Shown: positions 10,527 to 23,580 of the stretch, piece by piece
Layout: every line of letters begins with the position of its first letter
Numbering within the stretch: position 1 is the stretch's first letter
Notes under the pieces: generated by a model
Databases searched by the model: none
The model's input: the letters and a program-made list of their open reading frames with translations, nothing else
Told to the model about the DNA's origin: nothing
Position numbers and translations under genes: made by a program
Assembly: GCA_002914805.1 (NCBI GenBank)
Contig: JXTB01000020.1
Location: 1,485,200-1,549,199 of the forward strand
From: Parasponia andersonii
Taxonomy: Eukaryota > Streptophyta > Magnoliopsida > Rosales > Cannabaceae
Length of the DNA stretch: 64,000 nucleotides
Reading direction: 5' to 3'

Positions 10527-13500
10527 TGTAAAAGCCAAGAATTTTCGAGAGTAGAATTGGAATTTAACCAATTTTTGAATATTTTATTGGGTGGATTAAT
10601 TTGCAAAACTTTGAGTGAGAAATGACTAAATTGCAATTATTTTGAGGATTGATATAGTGCAAATTTTTTAAAATTTGTAAATTTTTAAAAATTTGCACAG
10701 TCCCCTACTTATCCCCCATGTGGGCTCACCCTCCCACACACTCTCTCTCTTCTCTCTCTCCCTCGGTCCCGACCTCCCTTTCTCTCGCTCTCGAATTCTT
10801 TTGGCTGAAGGCCATCAAAGGAAGCGCCGCCATGTCCCATCGTTGTCTAGCCAAGTAAACAGCGTGCGAAGCTTTCTTAGGTCACCGCAAGCCCACCGTC
10901 GACCACCAGGAGCTGCTGGAACCACTCGCCGTCGTTAGAGAAGGACAAGTGGTAGTTTCAGAGTTTTGGCCACAGGCGACGATTTCGACAACCATTTGAC
11001 CTCAAATCAGACTCGCTGGATTCATATCGTTGCAAGGATCGTCAAGGTATATATATCTTAACCCCATATTGCCCGAATTAAAGCTTGCTATTTTTGGATA
11101 TTTTGAGTTTAAGTTTGACTTTTATTTCGGCCGTTGGATTATGTTTTTGTTGTCATTTTTGGATTGTACCGAGAAAATGGGGAAGTTTGATATATATATA
11201 TATATATATATATATATTGCCTATGTTTGCTGACCAGTATTAAAATCGAAATCAGACGGCTAAGATTCACCTCGATTTGCATGCCACCTGTGCAGTGTTT
11301 GGCCTGGACTTGAATTAGACAAGTTATATATCTAACTTAGCTATTTTAAGTACTAGGAATTCAGTGAAGAGGCTCGTTTATAGATTTGAAGCTCCATTGA
11401 AAAGTTGATTTTTCGCACGAGGACGATTGAGGGCTTGGAATTAGTTCTTAACCCTCCGGACGATTGTCAATGACATCTTAAGGATTCAATAGTATGGTAT
11501 CGTTATTCGAGTGAGATAGGGACTCATTTACCTTTGTTTTATATTATTTTTGAATAAAACTTACTTTCTGCAACATATGAGAACAAATGTGGTTTTAGAG
11601 TTATTTGAATATATGTGGTAGAATGTGATTGTATGATATATACTATATTGCTCTAGGAATTTTTCGAGTGCAGGTTATTTTTGGGTAAGTAAGAAATATG
11701 GCTGTTATGCTGCCTATTTTTCTATGAAACCTTGTATACTTATTTTACTGAAATACCAGAGTACGATTATTTTCACACTTCAGTTTTGTATTGCATGTGT
11801 CATAGGATCATATATGAGCATTGTGTTAGCATCATGGATTTACAATATAGCGTTGCATGCCCTACCATCAGTGTAGAGTCCATAAACCCGTGCAGGGTTT
11901 CTTATTTCTAATTATCTCCCCAATTGGTAGACGTAGACAATTCGGTTGCCCCTTCAGGTTTGGTAGGCAATACATGGGTGTCCCCTCCAGGTATGGACTT
12001 AGGTATCAGGCCGGTTGTTAGGTACTTAGTACCATCATTCTAGGTTTACACAGATGAGAAGATGTGAGCTCATAGGTATAGGTTGATTTGTATCATGTGC
12101 ATATAAATTGAATGATTTTGATTATACTGATTTATTTATTCATATACATATGGATTTCCGATTTTGGATTATTATATATATATGTTGGATTTAAGCTAAT
12201 CATGTAAGAACTTTCTTTCACTAAAATATTTTTGATCAAGATAACTATTTTTCCTACTAAGGATTGTATGCTCACCCCTACCTTCCTCCTTAGGTGCTGT
12301 TCAATATGACTTTGGTGATCAAGAGGAGTAAAAGGCCATCAAGATTGTAGTTTGTTATCTTAGTAATACTTGAAGTATCTTATTGTGGTATTTGGATTAT
12401 TTGGATTTTGTTTTAGTATTGAACCAAGATTACTACTTTTCATTATGTCTGTGAACTTATGTATGCCATTCTGGCTTTGATTTTATTATGGATGATTATG
12501 ATGTTTGAACTGTTGGGATTTTTGCCCTAAAAAGCAGATTTCAAATTTTACCCTTTCGAGTATAAACAACTTTTTCTTATATGCAATTATGATATTTGCT
12601 AATTTAAACTATCTTAGTTGAATAGTTTATTAATCTGAAAAAGATTCCATGACTTTATATGTGTATAAAGAAACAAACATGATTAAGTGTTAATTATGGG
12701 GAGACTTGTTTCTTTATCAAAGCCTAAAAAAAGTAGTTTATAATCTGTAAATAAAGATGGAATACTTTATTTACTATAGATTGTAGTGTTTGTCTATTTC
12801 AACGGGAATGATGTGTCTCAAATCATTGAAGTATCTGAATTCTGATAGAAACACTAATATAGCATAAACAAGTTAAGTGTATTAAACTGGACCAGGTAAT
12901 ATAAAGAATTGGAGTGTCGTAACTAAATTCTTATACTATCACAAACTAGCTCTTAGCATATAGATCTTAATCCTTGATGTTTGACTGGACTTACTTTCAT
13001 GGATTATAGCCTTTTGATTTATTAAAAGGCTAACCTCTATGAAATTAGAGGTGAACTCTAGCATATTGGAAGTTATGGCTTATGAATTGATGGGAACACC
13101 AAATAGTTAAGGACACTATACATTAATGTCACTTTAGGTTCTTTCAAGATTCATGGAATAATTAAATCTAAGATCTTAGTATTAACTTTGTGAATTGGTT
13201 GATAATTTTGTCTAAATGGCCATTGAGAATAAAATTATCAACAACATTATTCATTGATAGAAAAATGGTAACTTAAAGGTAAATAGGTATTGGAGGGGTA
13301 TTATGATAATTTCACCTATCCAACTACGGCATTGTATAGGGATTATATATATGTGGTATAGAATATGCTAGATGGATCAGTTAATCAAGGTTAGTTGATT
13401 AAATCTCTATAAAAGATATGACATTTAATTTAAGAGTGCAGTATTGGGCCTTTAGTGGAGTGTCTCATTTACTAATAATATTTATATAAATACCATAATA

Positions 13501-14535
13501 AGAGTTATTATGTATTTATCATATTATTGGAGCTTAGATTATTTGGATCCATTAGGTCCCTTGTCTAGCTTAATTAAGCTCATTAATTGGTTGGTGGTAT
13601 TTGTGAAATTAGTTTCATGAAACTGTTAAAATAATGATTCTACACAGAAGTTGGTATTTTTATAAATAAGTTTCATGAATTGGACATATTTATAAAAATA
13701 CACCCAAAGCCCAAATTGGAGAATAAGCCCAATCGTAATTGGACTAGAGTTAGCAGTTTTGGGTCCCATATATATAAGATATATGAGAGAAAAAACTGCA
13801 TAGTAACTCTAAGAGAGTCACACGCATAGACACAGGGAGAGAGGGAAAAAAATCGGCCAAGGCTGAGAAAGAGAGAAGAGAAGAAGCTTCCTACTATCTC
13901 ACAGTCCCATCTCATATCCCGATGTTCTATAGGATCAAGAAGGCGTTCTTGATCGTTCTCCAACGAAGGTTTTCACTTGGTTCCCACTCGCCTCATCAAC
14001 CAAAAGCAAGAGCATAGACAAGAAGATCTAGGGTTGGAGGTTTGATAACCATCAATAAAGAGATCAAGAAAGAACACGCTACAAGAGGTAAACCCTAATT
14101 TCATATCTAGGGTTTTATATCTAGATTTGATTTATGTTGTACATGATCCTGTATATGATGCATGTGTGTTATATGCTTATGAAAACTGTTTTCATATAAA
14201 AATTTTAAAACCTAAATTCACTAATTTTTCCGCTGCGTTCATGATATGATTATGTACTTTCCATATCTTCATGCATGCATGATTTTCCTAAGTGTTAGGT
14301 CAATTTTCCAACATGAACATTATTTTCTTAACTACGTTGTTCGTTATTTATTTGATCTATATTTAATGGTCTATATGTATTGTAGGAGAGGTTCACGGTT
14401 TGAATTCCAATTATATTATTTAAATAGACTGTTTTATAAAACTGAGACTTTGAAGATATTTTCCAAATAAATCAAAGAATTTCTCACTTTTATGAAATTC
14501 CCTTCTTTCACTAACCCAGGTTTTGGGTTGTGACA
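10527..14535 (+). repeat. 5' LTR of the chromovirus, with a nested insertion
   Basis: It aligns with the 3' LTR from TGTAAAAGCCAAGAATTTTCG to TGTGACA. Without the nested solo LTR (12,511-14,313 plus one TGAAC) it is about 2.2 kb, matching the 3' LTR. It carries a CT-rich leader (10,730-10,800) and a TA run at 11,190-11,217 that is much longer than the matching site of the 3' LTR. Confidence 0.85.
12511..14313 (+). repeat. Solo LTR (copia-like ends) nested in the chromovirus 5' LTR
   Basis: This 1,803-bp segment begins TGTTGGGATTTTTGCCC and ends TTTTCCAACA, giving TGTTGG/CCAACA inverted termini. A perfect 5-bp target duplication TGAAC lies at 12,506-12,510 and 14,314-14,318. The 3' LTR of the host element reads straight across the same point, which proves insertion. 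A TATA-like stretch (ATATATATAAG near 13,770) precedes a GA-rich leader, as in an LTR promoter. No coding region is visible. I infer a solo LTR, most likely copia; a non-autonomous element without an internal part is the alternative. Confidence 0.8.
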
Positions 14536-17500
14536 AAAATTTTGGTATCGAAGCTTGAGTTTAATAGCTAGGATGTGTCACCATTAAACTAGATTGAAGT
14601 TATTTTTATAACAAGCATTCATCATTATCTCACTAACAGTTTGGCATATTGTTTCAGTCGGGCACCAAACCTCCTCATCATCTAGATTTTTCTTCTGAAT
14701 GAGGCAATGCAGCAGATATTTGCCTAGATGAGTAGTGTTTACCGTCAGCCACCTGACAAGGATTGCCATTCATTAGTGGAAGACTATGGAACAGATACAG
14801 AATGTGGTGGGTCTAACTTTAGAAGACTTTGAACGGATTTTCAATGCCTAGTATGCCAATGAGGATCAATAAGATGAAGTTATGAACCAGTTTGAGACTT
14901 TGATCCAAGGTAAAAAAAAAAAACTATGAATAAGTACCTGATAGAGTTCGTCGAGTTAGCAAATATTGTTCTTGACCTGGGTATGAATGAGAAGTACCGA
15001 GTTGTCAAGTTCAAGATTCATCTGAATCGGAACATTTTCAATAGGATTGGCACTCAGACTTTCCATACTCTTCCCTAGATTGTAGTAGTTGTCCAGTAGG
15101 TAGGGGCCATCGAAGAGGGATTGGATTTCAGGAAAAACAAACGGAAAGGTAATGACAGGATAGTCACTAGAAGGAATCAAGGGCAGTGGTCACCCTCGAA
15201 TAGAAGTAGTTCTTCAGGGGGTGGCAGAATTAGTCCATATGGAGGATATTTTGCTCGTGGCCAGTTGGGTCATCGGAAGAAGGAGTGTCCTAATCGTATG
15301 CAGAAATCTCCTCTTTCTTAGGGAGGACCGCAGAGGAGTTAGTCAAGTTCTGTTTCTTATCAGAACATGGAAGCAACGCTAAACAGTTATAGGGTGTCTC
15401 ACAGATTTTTACTTCCCCTTAACCTTATCAGCATCAGTACTGCTCTCAGAGTTTCACTCAAAATTTTCAAACTCCTCAGGCCTTAGGGAGTCACAGTGGG
15501 CATGGTATTGGTCATATTGGTCTAGGGTCCAACAGCAGCCATCCTAGTCAAGGAAGAAGAAATAATAGGAAAGGAAAGGTGACTGGCCAAGCCTATGCTT
15601 TTATTGGAGCTAATGACACTCAGGATCGTACCGACTGAGGTATTGTTAACGGTATGATCCTTACTTCACATTCTTGGGCACATATTTTGTTTGATATTGG
15701 TACATCTCATTCATTCATATCCTTATTATTTGCTTAACTATTGGGATTAGAATTTTCTAATTTGAATTATTATATTGACATTGGGTACATCTATAGGAGG
15801 AGTAGCCAATGTATCTAGTGTGTGCAAGTCTTGTAGCGTTATGGTTGGTGATGGGAAGTTGCCTGCTAATTTGATTGTGTTACCAATATACTGTATAACG
15901 TGATACTTCGACAACCAATCCATATTGGTTGTCGAAGTATCAAGCATTTGTAGATTATCATACGAAGTGGGTGATCTTAGTAATGACAAGCTAGAATGAG
16001 TCCGTTGAAACCTAGTCCTATTTTGAAAGTGTGCTTGGGTAGAAGAAAGAAACTCGAGTGTTATGAAAACTTGTTTGCCATTGATGGCGAGGTGAGGACA
16101 GACGATTAAGACCTATAGATTCCAATAGTGAGTGAGTATTCAGAGGTGTTTCCTAAAGACTTACTAGGATTACCACTAAATAGGGACATCTAGTTCTATA
16201 TTGAACTAGTTCCTGGAGCTCAACCAGTTTCAATTCCAGCCTATCGCATGACTCCTATTGAGATGGAAAATTGAGAACCGTTGGATGATATGCTTTCTAA
16301 GGGCTTTATTCACAGTAGAACTTCTCCTTAGAGTGCTCCTATTTTGTTTGTGAAGAAAGCTGATGGTTCTTTGAGACTTTGTATAGACTACAGAAAGTTG
16401 AATCAGTTGACAGTGAAGAACAAGTATCCTTTGCCAAGGATAGATGAGTTGTTTGATCAACTCAGTGGTTTAAGATTCTTCTCCAAGAATGATTTGAGCT
16501 CTAATTATCATCAGTTAAGGATAAAAGAGGATGATATATCTAAAACAACATTCAGAACTTGATATGGTCACTTTGAGTTTCTGGTGATGCCGTTAGGTTT
16601 GATGAATGCTCCTACAGCCTTAAGGATCTCATGAATCGGATTTTCAAGCCATTTTTTGATCGTTTCATGGTTGTATTCATTGACGACATCCTAATGTATT
16701 CCAAGACTCGAGAAAAGCATGCCGAACATCTGAGGATAATACTTAAGACCTTGAGAGATCATCAGTTGTATGCGAAGAAATCAAATTCTGACTTTTGGAA
16801 ATTAGAAGTAAAAATCTTAGGACATGTGATTTCTCATGGAGGTATATCAGTCGATGCTGCTAAGATAGAAGTTGTTCTAGAGTGGGAGAGACCGAGAAAT
16901 ATGGTAGAAGTACAGAGTTTCCTCGATTTGGCAGGCTATTATCCTCGGTTTGTACAAGATTTCTCGAGGATTGCCTTGCCTTTGACCAAGTTGACCAGGA
17001 AGGATGTCAAGTTTGTTTGGGATCGTGAAAGTGAAGAAGTTTTTGTCAGGTTGAAGTAGAGTTTGGCGACCGCATTGGTTCTTATTATTCCTGATAGTAA
17101 CGAGCCTTATAGTGTATATACCAATGCTTTAAAGACAGGTTTAGGATGTGTCTTGATGCAGAATGGTTGAGTTGTGGCTTATACTTCTCCCTAGTTGAAG
17201 CCACATGAAAGGAACTATCCCACCTATGATCTACAGCTTGCAACCATAATCTTTGCATTGAAGATTTGGAGATGTTACTTATATGGTGTAAAGTTTGACA
17301 TATTCTCCGATTATAAGAGTATGAGACAACGAAGATGGGTTAAGTGTATAGAGGATTATGACTTCAACCTACAGTATCATCCTGATAAGGCCAATGTTAT
17401 AGCCGATGCACTGAGAAGGAAGCCTCGTGGTGTAATAGCTGTACTGGTGTTTGAAGATTTAAGGAACTCAGTTGCAATTGTTGACTACAACTTGCAGTAC

Positions 17501-19040
17501 TTCAAGAATGAAGGGGTTGCTTGCCTGAGCAACATTGTGATTTCACCATCACTTCTCCAGACTATCCAACAGAGTTAGTAGTAATACCGAGAGTTGAGAA
17601 CAACCTGGAACCGGTTTCAGAATGGTGAACAGTTGTATAGTTGGAGCACCAATAGAGAAGGATTTTTGTTTTTTAGTGGGAAGTTGGCTGTAGCTAATGA
17701 CCTTAATATTCGAGAAACCATTCTAACTGAAGCTCACAAATTAGAGTTTGCAGTACATCTGGATAGTGATAAGATGTATCGAGACTTGAAGAGGCAGTAT
17801 TAGTGAAAAAAGATGAAGAAGGATGTAGCTACCTTTGTAGCCAAGTGTTTGACTTGTTAGCAAGTCAAGACTGAACACCAAAGGCCAGCTGGGTATTTCA
17901 GCTGTTACCATTTTCAGAGTGGAAGTGGGATAAGATTATGATGGACTTCATGACCAGTTTGCCGAAAACCTTGAGGAAGAATGATATGGTCTGGGTGATA
18001 GTCGATTAGTTGACTAAGAGTACTCTCCGATCTTGATGGACTACTCACTTACTAAGCTGAGTAAACTATATATAGAGAACATCATACGTTTGCATGGTGT
18101 GCCTTCAAGCATAATTTCTGATAGAGACTCAAGGTTTACTTCTAAGTTTTGGAGAGCCTTGTAAAAACTATTTGGTACATAGTTGGATATCAGTACAATT
18201 TACCATCCTAAGACAGATGGCCAATCTGAAAGGACCATCGAGATTCTTAAGGACGTGCTACGTTGTTGCATACTGGACTTTGGTGGGAACTGGGATGATC
18301 ATTTTCCTTTAATGGAATTTGCTTATAATAACAGTTGCTAGACCAGTGTGGGTGTGGCCCTATATGGAGTATTATATGGGAGGCCGTGTAGATCGCCTTT
18401 GTGTTGGGCAGAGCCTGAAGAACATATTACTCTTGGACCTGAGTTGATTAAGAAGACTTCTCAGAAGATCAAGGATATCCAAGGGAGACTCAAAGAGATT
18501 CAGAGTCATCAGAAGAGTTATGCTAACCCTAAGAGGCATGATGTAGAGTTCGATACTGGTGATTTTATATTCTTGAGAGTGATTCCAAGGCGTGGTATTA
18601 TAAGATTTAGGGTTAAAAGTAAGCTTGCTCCAAGGTATATTAGTCCCTTTGAGATCATTAAAAGAATTGGACTAGTCGCATATCGCTTGAATCTACCTAC
18701 ACAGTTGAGTCACGTGCATAATGTGTTTCAAATGTCGATGCTAAAGAAGTACACACCGGACCCATCTCATAGATTTTAGAGCATGCATGTACCGATCAAA
18801 GAAGATGTGTCCTATGAAGAGCAGCTTATTCGCTTGTTGGCTAGAGAGTTGAAGGTGCTTCGCAACAGAGAGATTCTACTTGTCAAGGTACTTTGAGAAT
18901 ATCACAAAGAAGACGAGGCTACTTGGGAACTCGAGATGGAAATGTACAAAAAATACCCTAATTTGTTTAACTTTCAGTTAGAAGTTGTATTGTAATATAA
19001 ACCTTGACCTGTATTTTGAACTTGGGAACGAAATTCTTAT
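14536..19040 (+). pseudogene. Chromovirus gag-pol coding remains
   Basis: Recognisable parts in order are: gag with a degenerate zinc knuckle (GQLGHRKKECPNRM, 15,265-15,303); a retropepsin motif (FDIGTSHSFIS, about 15,690-15,720); reverse transcriptase ([20 protein letters not shown] from 16,371 and the FIDD box near 16,676); RNase H (about 17,090-17,430); integrase (17,590-18,780); and a C-terminal chromodomain-like segment (ATWELEMEMYKKYP, about 18,920-18,960). The chromodomain together with this domain order places it among chromoviruses, probably Tekay/Del. The coding region is broken at many points and cannot be active. Confidence 0.85.
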
Positions 19041-19053
19041 AAGGAGGGAAGAA

Positions 19054-20646
19054 TGTAAAAACCCAGAATTTTCGTGGGTAGAATTAGAATTTAACAATTT
19101 TCGGATATTTTATTAGGTGGATTAATCTGTAAAAAATTGAGTAAGTAAGGACTCAATTGCAATTATTTTGAGAACTGAAGTGATAGAGATTTGGGAATCG
19201 AGGTCTACAGTCACTACTTATCCCCCACGTGGGCTCACCCTCCTATACTCTCTCTCTCTCTCTTTTCTCCCTTCCTCAATCCAACCTTCCTCTCTCTTGC
19301 TCACAGTTTCTCTCGGCCGAAGACCATCGAAGGAAGCACCACTGTGTCCCGTCATCGTTCAGTCGAGCAGACTACCAGCAGAGCGTCCCCAGGTCACCGT
19401 AAGCCCGTCGCTAACCTCTAGGAGCTGCCGGAACTGCTCACAGTCACTGACGAAGGAGAAGAGGCCATTTCGGAGTTTTGGCCATCGGCGACGATTCCAT
19501 CCACCATTTGACATCAAACTAGACTCGTTGGATTCGTATCGTCGCAAGGATCGTCAAGGTATATATATCTTAACTCCATATTGTCTGAATCAAAACTTCC
19601 CATTTTCGGATATTTTGAATTTAAGTTTGACTTTTTAATTTAGCCTGTGGATCGTGTTTTTATTGTCATTTTTGGATTGTAGCCAGAAAATGAGAAAGTT
19701 TGATATATATTGCCTATGTTTGGTGACCGACACGAAAATCAAAATCAGATAGCTAAGATTTGCCTTGATTTACATGTCGCCGCTCTTGTGTGGGCTCCGA
19801 CCCAAATTGGACAAGTTATATATCTAACCTAACTATTTTGGGTGCTAGAAATTCAGTGAAGTAGCCTATTTGTGGATTTGAAGCTCTATTGAGAAGGACT
19901 TTCAATACGATCGAGGGCTTGGAATACGTTTCTGACCCTCCAGGTGATCATTAATGACACCTTGAGGATTCAATAGAGTGGTATCGCTATTCGAGTGAGG
20001 AAGGGACTTAGTTACCTTCATTTTATATCGTTTTTGAATAAAACTTACTTTCTGCAATATATGATAAAAAACATGGTTTTTGAGTTATTTTAATATATAT
20101 GGTGGAATGTGATTGTATGATATATACTGGAAATTTTCTAGGTACAGCTTATTTTTAGGTATAACAAAAATAGGATCGTTATGATATCCATTTTTCTATG
20201 GAACCTAGTATATTTATTTTATTAAAAAACTAGAACATGATTATTTTTACACTTCAACTCTGTATTGCACGTGTCATAGGATCATACATGAGTATTGTGT
20301 TAGCATCATGAGTTTACAAGTTAGAGCTACGTTCCCCACTGTCGGTGTAGAGTCCGTAAACTAATGTGAGCTTTGTTATTTCTGATTACCTCCTCATTTG
20401 ATAGGTGTAAACAATTTGGTTACCTCTCAAGGTCTGGTAGGCGACACATGGGTGTCCTCTCTAGGCATGGGCTTAGGTGTCAGGCAGGCTGTTAGGTACA
20501 CTTAGTACCATCATTCTAGGTTTCCACAGATGAGAGGATGTGAGCTTATGTATATGGGTTGATTTGTGTCATATGCATATGAACTGAATACTTTTGATTA
20601 TACTAATTTATTTATACATATACATATGGATTTCTAGTTTTGGATC

Positions 20647-20688
<42 letters not shown>

Positions 20689-21224
20689 AAACTAATCATT
20701 AAAAATTTTCTATCACTAAAATATTTTCGATCAAGGTAACTATTTTTCCTACTAGGCATTATATGCTCACCCCCCTACCTTCCTCCTCAGGTGGTATTAA
20801 TTGCGACTTTGGTGATCAAGAGAAGTAAGAGGCAATCAGGATTATAGTCCGTTATCTTGGTAATACTTAAAGCATGTTGTTATAGTGTTTGGTTTCTTTG
20901 AGTTTGTTTTAGCATTGAACCATATTATTACTTTTTATTATGTCTGTGAACTTATGTATGTCATTCTGGCTTTGATTTTGTTGTGGATGACGATGATGCT
21001 TGAAGTTTAGTTTTTTAGCTACGTTTTTCGGTATTTATTCAATTTATGTTTAATAGTGTATACGAATTATGGGAAAGGTTCACGGGATAAAATTCTAATT
21101 ATTTTATTTAAATGGATCATTTTATAAAACTGAGACTTTTAGGATATTTTCCAAATAAATTAAGGAATTTCTCACCTTTGTGAAATTCTCCTTCTGCCAT
21201 TAGCGCGGATTTTGGGTTGTGATA
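19054..21224 (+). repeat. 3' LTR of the chromovirus
   Basis: It begins TGTAAAAACCC directly after the purine tract and ends TTTTGGGTTGTGATA. It is colinear with the 5' LTR, including the CT-rich leader (19,240-19,300), and lacks the nested solo LTR. A TA run at 20,649-20,681 is much longer than at the matching point of the 5' LTR (12,172-12,182). Confidence 0.85.
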
Positions 21225-21385
21225 ATGTGCACTCTGTAAGGACTTATTTCCATTAAATTTTAATAATTTGTGATAAAATGATCATTATTGTAACAATTAT
21301 ATAATTTAAGAACTATTACTATGTAAGTTGAAAATTCAGGAGGTAAAATGGTGCAATAGTTATAATGTATGTGCTATTAATATTA
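21225..21385. repeat. Second, partial copy of the MITE found at 10,165-10,500
   Basis: The segment after the chromovirus reads GTGCACTCTGTAAGG, then TTATTTCCATTAAATTTTAA, AAAATGATCATTATTGTAAC and GGTAAAATGGTGCAATAG. It is a direct repeat of 10,376-10,500 and an inverted match of the left arm at 10,165-10,290. Both flanks of the chromovirus therefore carry the same sequence, instead of two halves of one target. Confidence 0.55.
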
Positions 21386-21439
21386 TTAACCTATTTTTAA
21401 AACTAAAAGTAAAAAGAAAGAAAACATTTTTTGAAAAAA

Positions 21440-22057
21440 CTTGAATTTTAAAAAGGTAAAAGTGTAAATTATGGCGAAGGCTATTTTGATGAAAATGTAT
21501 TTTGAAATGTTAAATTAAAAATATTTGAATTCAACGTGAACATTATTAAGTCTAGGTTGTTTGGACGAAAGTATAATGAAAATTATTAAATAGGGACTAA
21601 AACACAATTTTTGGAGGGCATAAATATATGGAATTTTAGAAAACAAGGTAAAAATATAATTTTTAAACAGTGCATGGTCAATCACAAGCTAACACAAGGC
21701 CTACAGCTTTAAAATTGCTGTTAAATCCCTCTAATCCCTCTCCTTTAACTTGAATTTTAAAAGGGTAAAAGTGTAAATTATGGCCAAGGATATTTTGACA
21801 AAAATGTTTTTCGGAATGTTAAATTAAAAATATCTGAATTCAACGTGAACATTATTAAATCTAGGTCATTTGGATAAAAGTATAAAGAAAATTGTTAAAT
21901 AGGGACTAAAACACAATTTTTGGAGGGCATAAATATATGAACTTTTAGAAAACAAGGTAAAAATATAATTTTTAAACAGTGCACGATCAATCACAAGCTG
22001 ACACATGGCCTATAGCTTTAAAATTGCAGTTAAATCCCTCTAACCCCTCTCCTTTCT
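21440..22057. repeat. Tandem duplication, 309-bp unit
   Basis: Two copies of about 309 bp lie side by side (21,440-21,748 and 21,749-22,057). Both start CTTGAATTTTAAAA and contain AAACACAATTTTTGGAGGGC and TTTTTAAACAGTGCAYGRTCAATCACAAGC. By eye they differ at roughly one base in twelve. They lie upstream of the inferred leader, in the U3-like part of the LTR-like region. Confidence 0.75.
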
Positions 22058-22808
22058 CATATAAAAACCTCGAGGCCCCCAAATTTGTCCAAGCTCTCTA
22101 CCGTCGAGCCAACCGCAACACCGCCATATTTTGTCACCGACACGCCACCCCACGTTCTACGCTAGTAGCTGATGAGTCACTACCGGACAGCTTCGCCACC
22201 CTTGAGGCCTGACGACAGAGATGGGATCCTCCGACGGCCATGACCCCTGAACAATTTTTGTGGCCAAACACCGCCGGTATGTGTCGAAAATGGAGACCGG
22301 TAAATTTTTGAATTCAAAACATGATATTTGTGTAAATATTTCTATCATTTTTTTACAAATCACGACCTAAAAATTATTTGGTGGCCTGAACAAAATTGAT
22401 TATTGCACAAAATGATTATTATTTAGGCCGTATATTCATGAAAAAAAATGATTATTTGGTGTCGAATCGAAATCAAGAGACAGGTAAATTTTCAAATTCA
22501 AAACATGATATTTGTGTAAATATTTCTAAAAAGTGATATTTTTGAAACTTTTGGATTTAAGACCTGTTGAGGCTCGGGACCTTGAAACGAAGTTTTGACC
22601 TCAAATTTGGAATTAGTGAGATCGAGAGATGAACTTTGATATAAAATATCGATATGTTTTGAAGTGACAAAAATTTCGAGATGAGGGGCTCATGAATAGT
22701 CTCATTTTGTATGCCATAGGTCATGATTTAGCCTGGCACTCAAATTAGTTGAATTATATGTCTAATATAAATATTTTGATGCTAGAAATTTAGTAGTAAT
22801 ATCTATTT

Positions 22809-23580
22809 TCCTATTCGAGACTCCGTTATAAAAGTAATTTTCTGAAGCAAGTGAATTTGGTTTCTAATTCACCCAACAACTTTCAAACAAGACATAAGAA
22901 TTGGCACGAACTTTGATAGAATATTCTCACATTCAATACAAACAAGGGATCGATTACCAGTCTCTTATGAAAAATTGAATACATTTTGTTAAAATTTTAT
23001 GAATTAAGTATTTTTATTTAATTTTAGTAATTATTTTGGATAAATGTGATATTTTGGAATAAAACTTCCTGCATGATTATTTTGTGATTTTATAAAAATA
23101 ATACAAAGTCTTATCAATATCATTATTATCGCATTGAACACATTTATAACACTTATGCGGTTGTGGACTTGCGATAGCCAACAAGGGTACACTTATTCAA
23201 GACTCCGTTGTAAAAGTGATTTTGTGAAGTAAGTTAATTTAGTTTCTAATTCACCTAACAAACTTCCAAACAAGACACAGAATTTGACATGAGCTTTGAT
23301 ATAAAATTCTCGCATTCAATACAGGTAGGGGATCGATTACCAGCCCCTTATGAAAAATTCAATACATTTGGATCATTTTACCTATTGTTAAAATTTTGTA
23401 AATTAAATAATTTTTATTTAATTAGGTAATTATTTTAGATAGATATGATATTTTGGAATAAAACTTACTGCATAGCTATTTTATGATTTTATAACAAGTG
23501 AGACGTAGTCTCATTAATGTCATTGCTATCACATTGCGTGCATTAATAGCACTTACGCAACTATGGACTTATGATATCTA
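22809..23580. repeat. Tandem duplication, 382-bp unit
   Basis: Two copies offset by 382 bp (about 22,809-23,190 and 23,191-23,580). Both start TATTCRAGACTCCGTTRTAA and share GGGATCGATTACCAGYCYCT, GATATTTTGGAATAAAACTT and the TGTGGACTTGCGAT / TATGGACTTATGAT end. The copies differ by about 15-20% by eye, so the duplication is old. Confidence 0.75.

Larger units (their letters stand above)
10527..21224 (+). mobile_element. Chromovirus (Ty3/gypsy, Tekay/Del-like), broken, with nested solo LTR
   Basis: The two LTRs (10,527-14,535 and 19,054-21,224) begin TGTAAAA and end GGGTTGTGAYA. A primer-binding site TTGGTATCGAAGC follows the 5' LTR, close to the usual initiator-Met TGGTATCAGAGC. A purine tract AAGGAGGGAAGAA precedes the 3' LTR. 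Between them lie gag, protease, reverse transcriptase, RNase H, integrase and chromodomain segments in gypsy order. LTR divergence by eye is roughly 12-17%, so this is among the older insertions here. All coding parts are broken, with many breaks. No matching target duplication is seen (CTGTA on the left, ATGTG on the right). Confidence 0.85.

Noticed and set aside
10693-10938. Ser/Pro/Arg-rich open frame on the + strand, with a relative at 19,168-19,638
   Set aside because: Both lie at the same place in the two LTRs of one chromovirus and come from its CT-rich leader; not a host gene.
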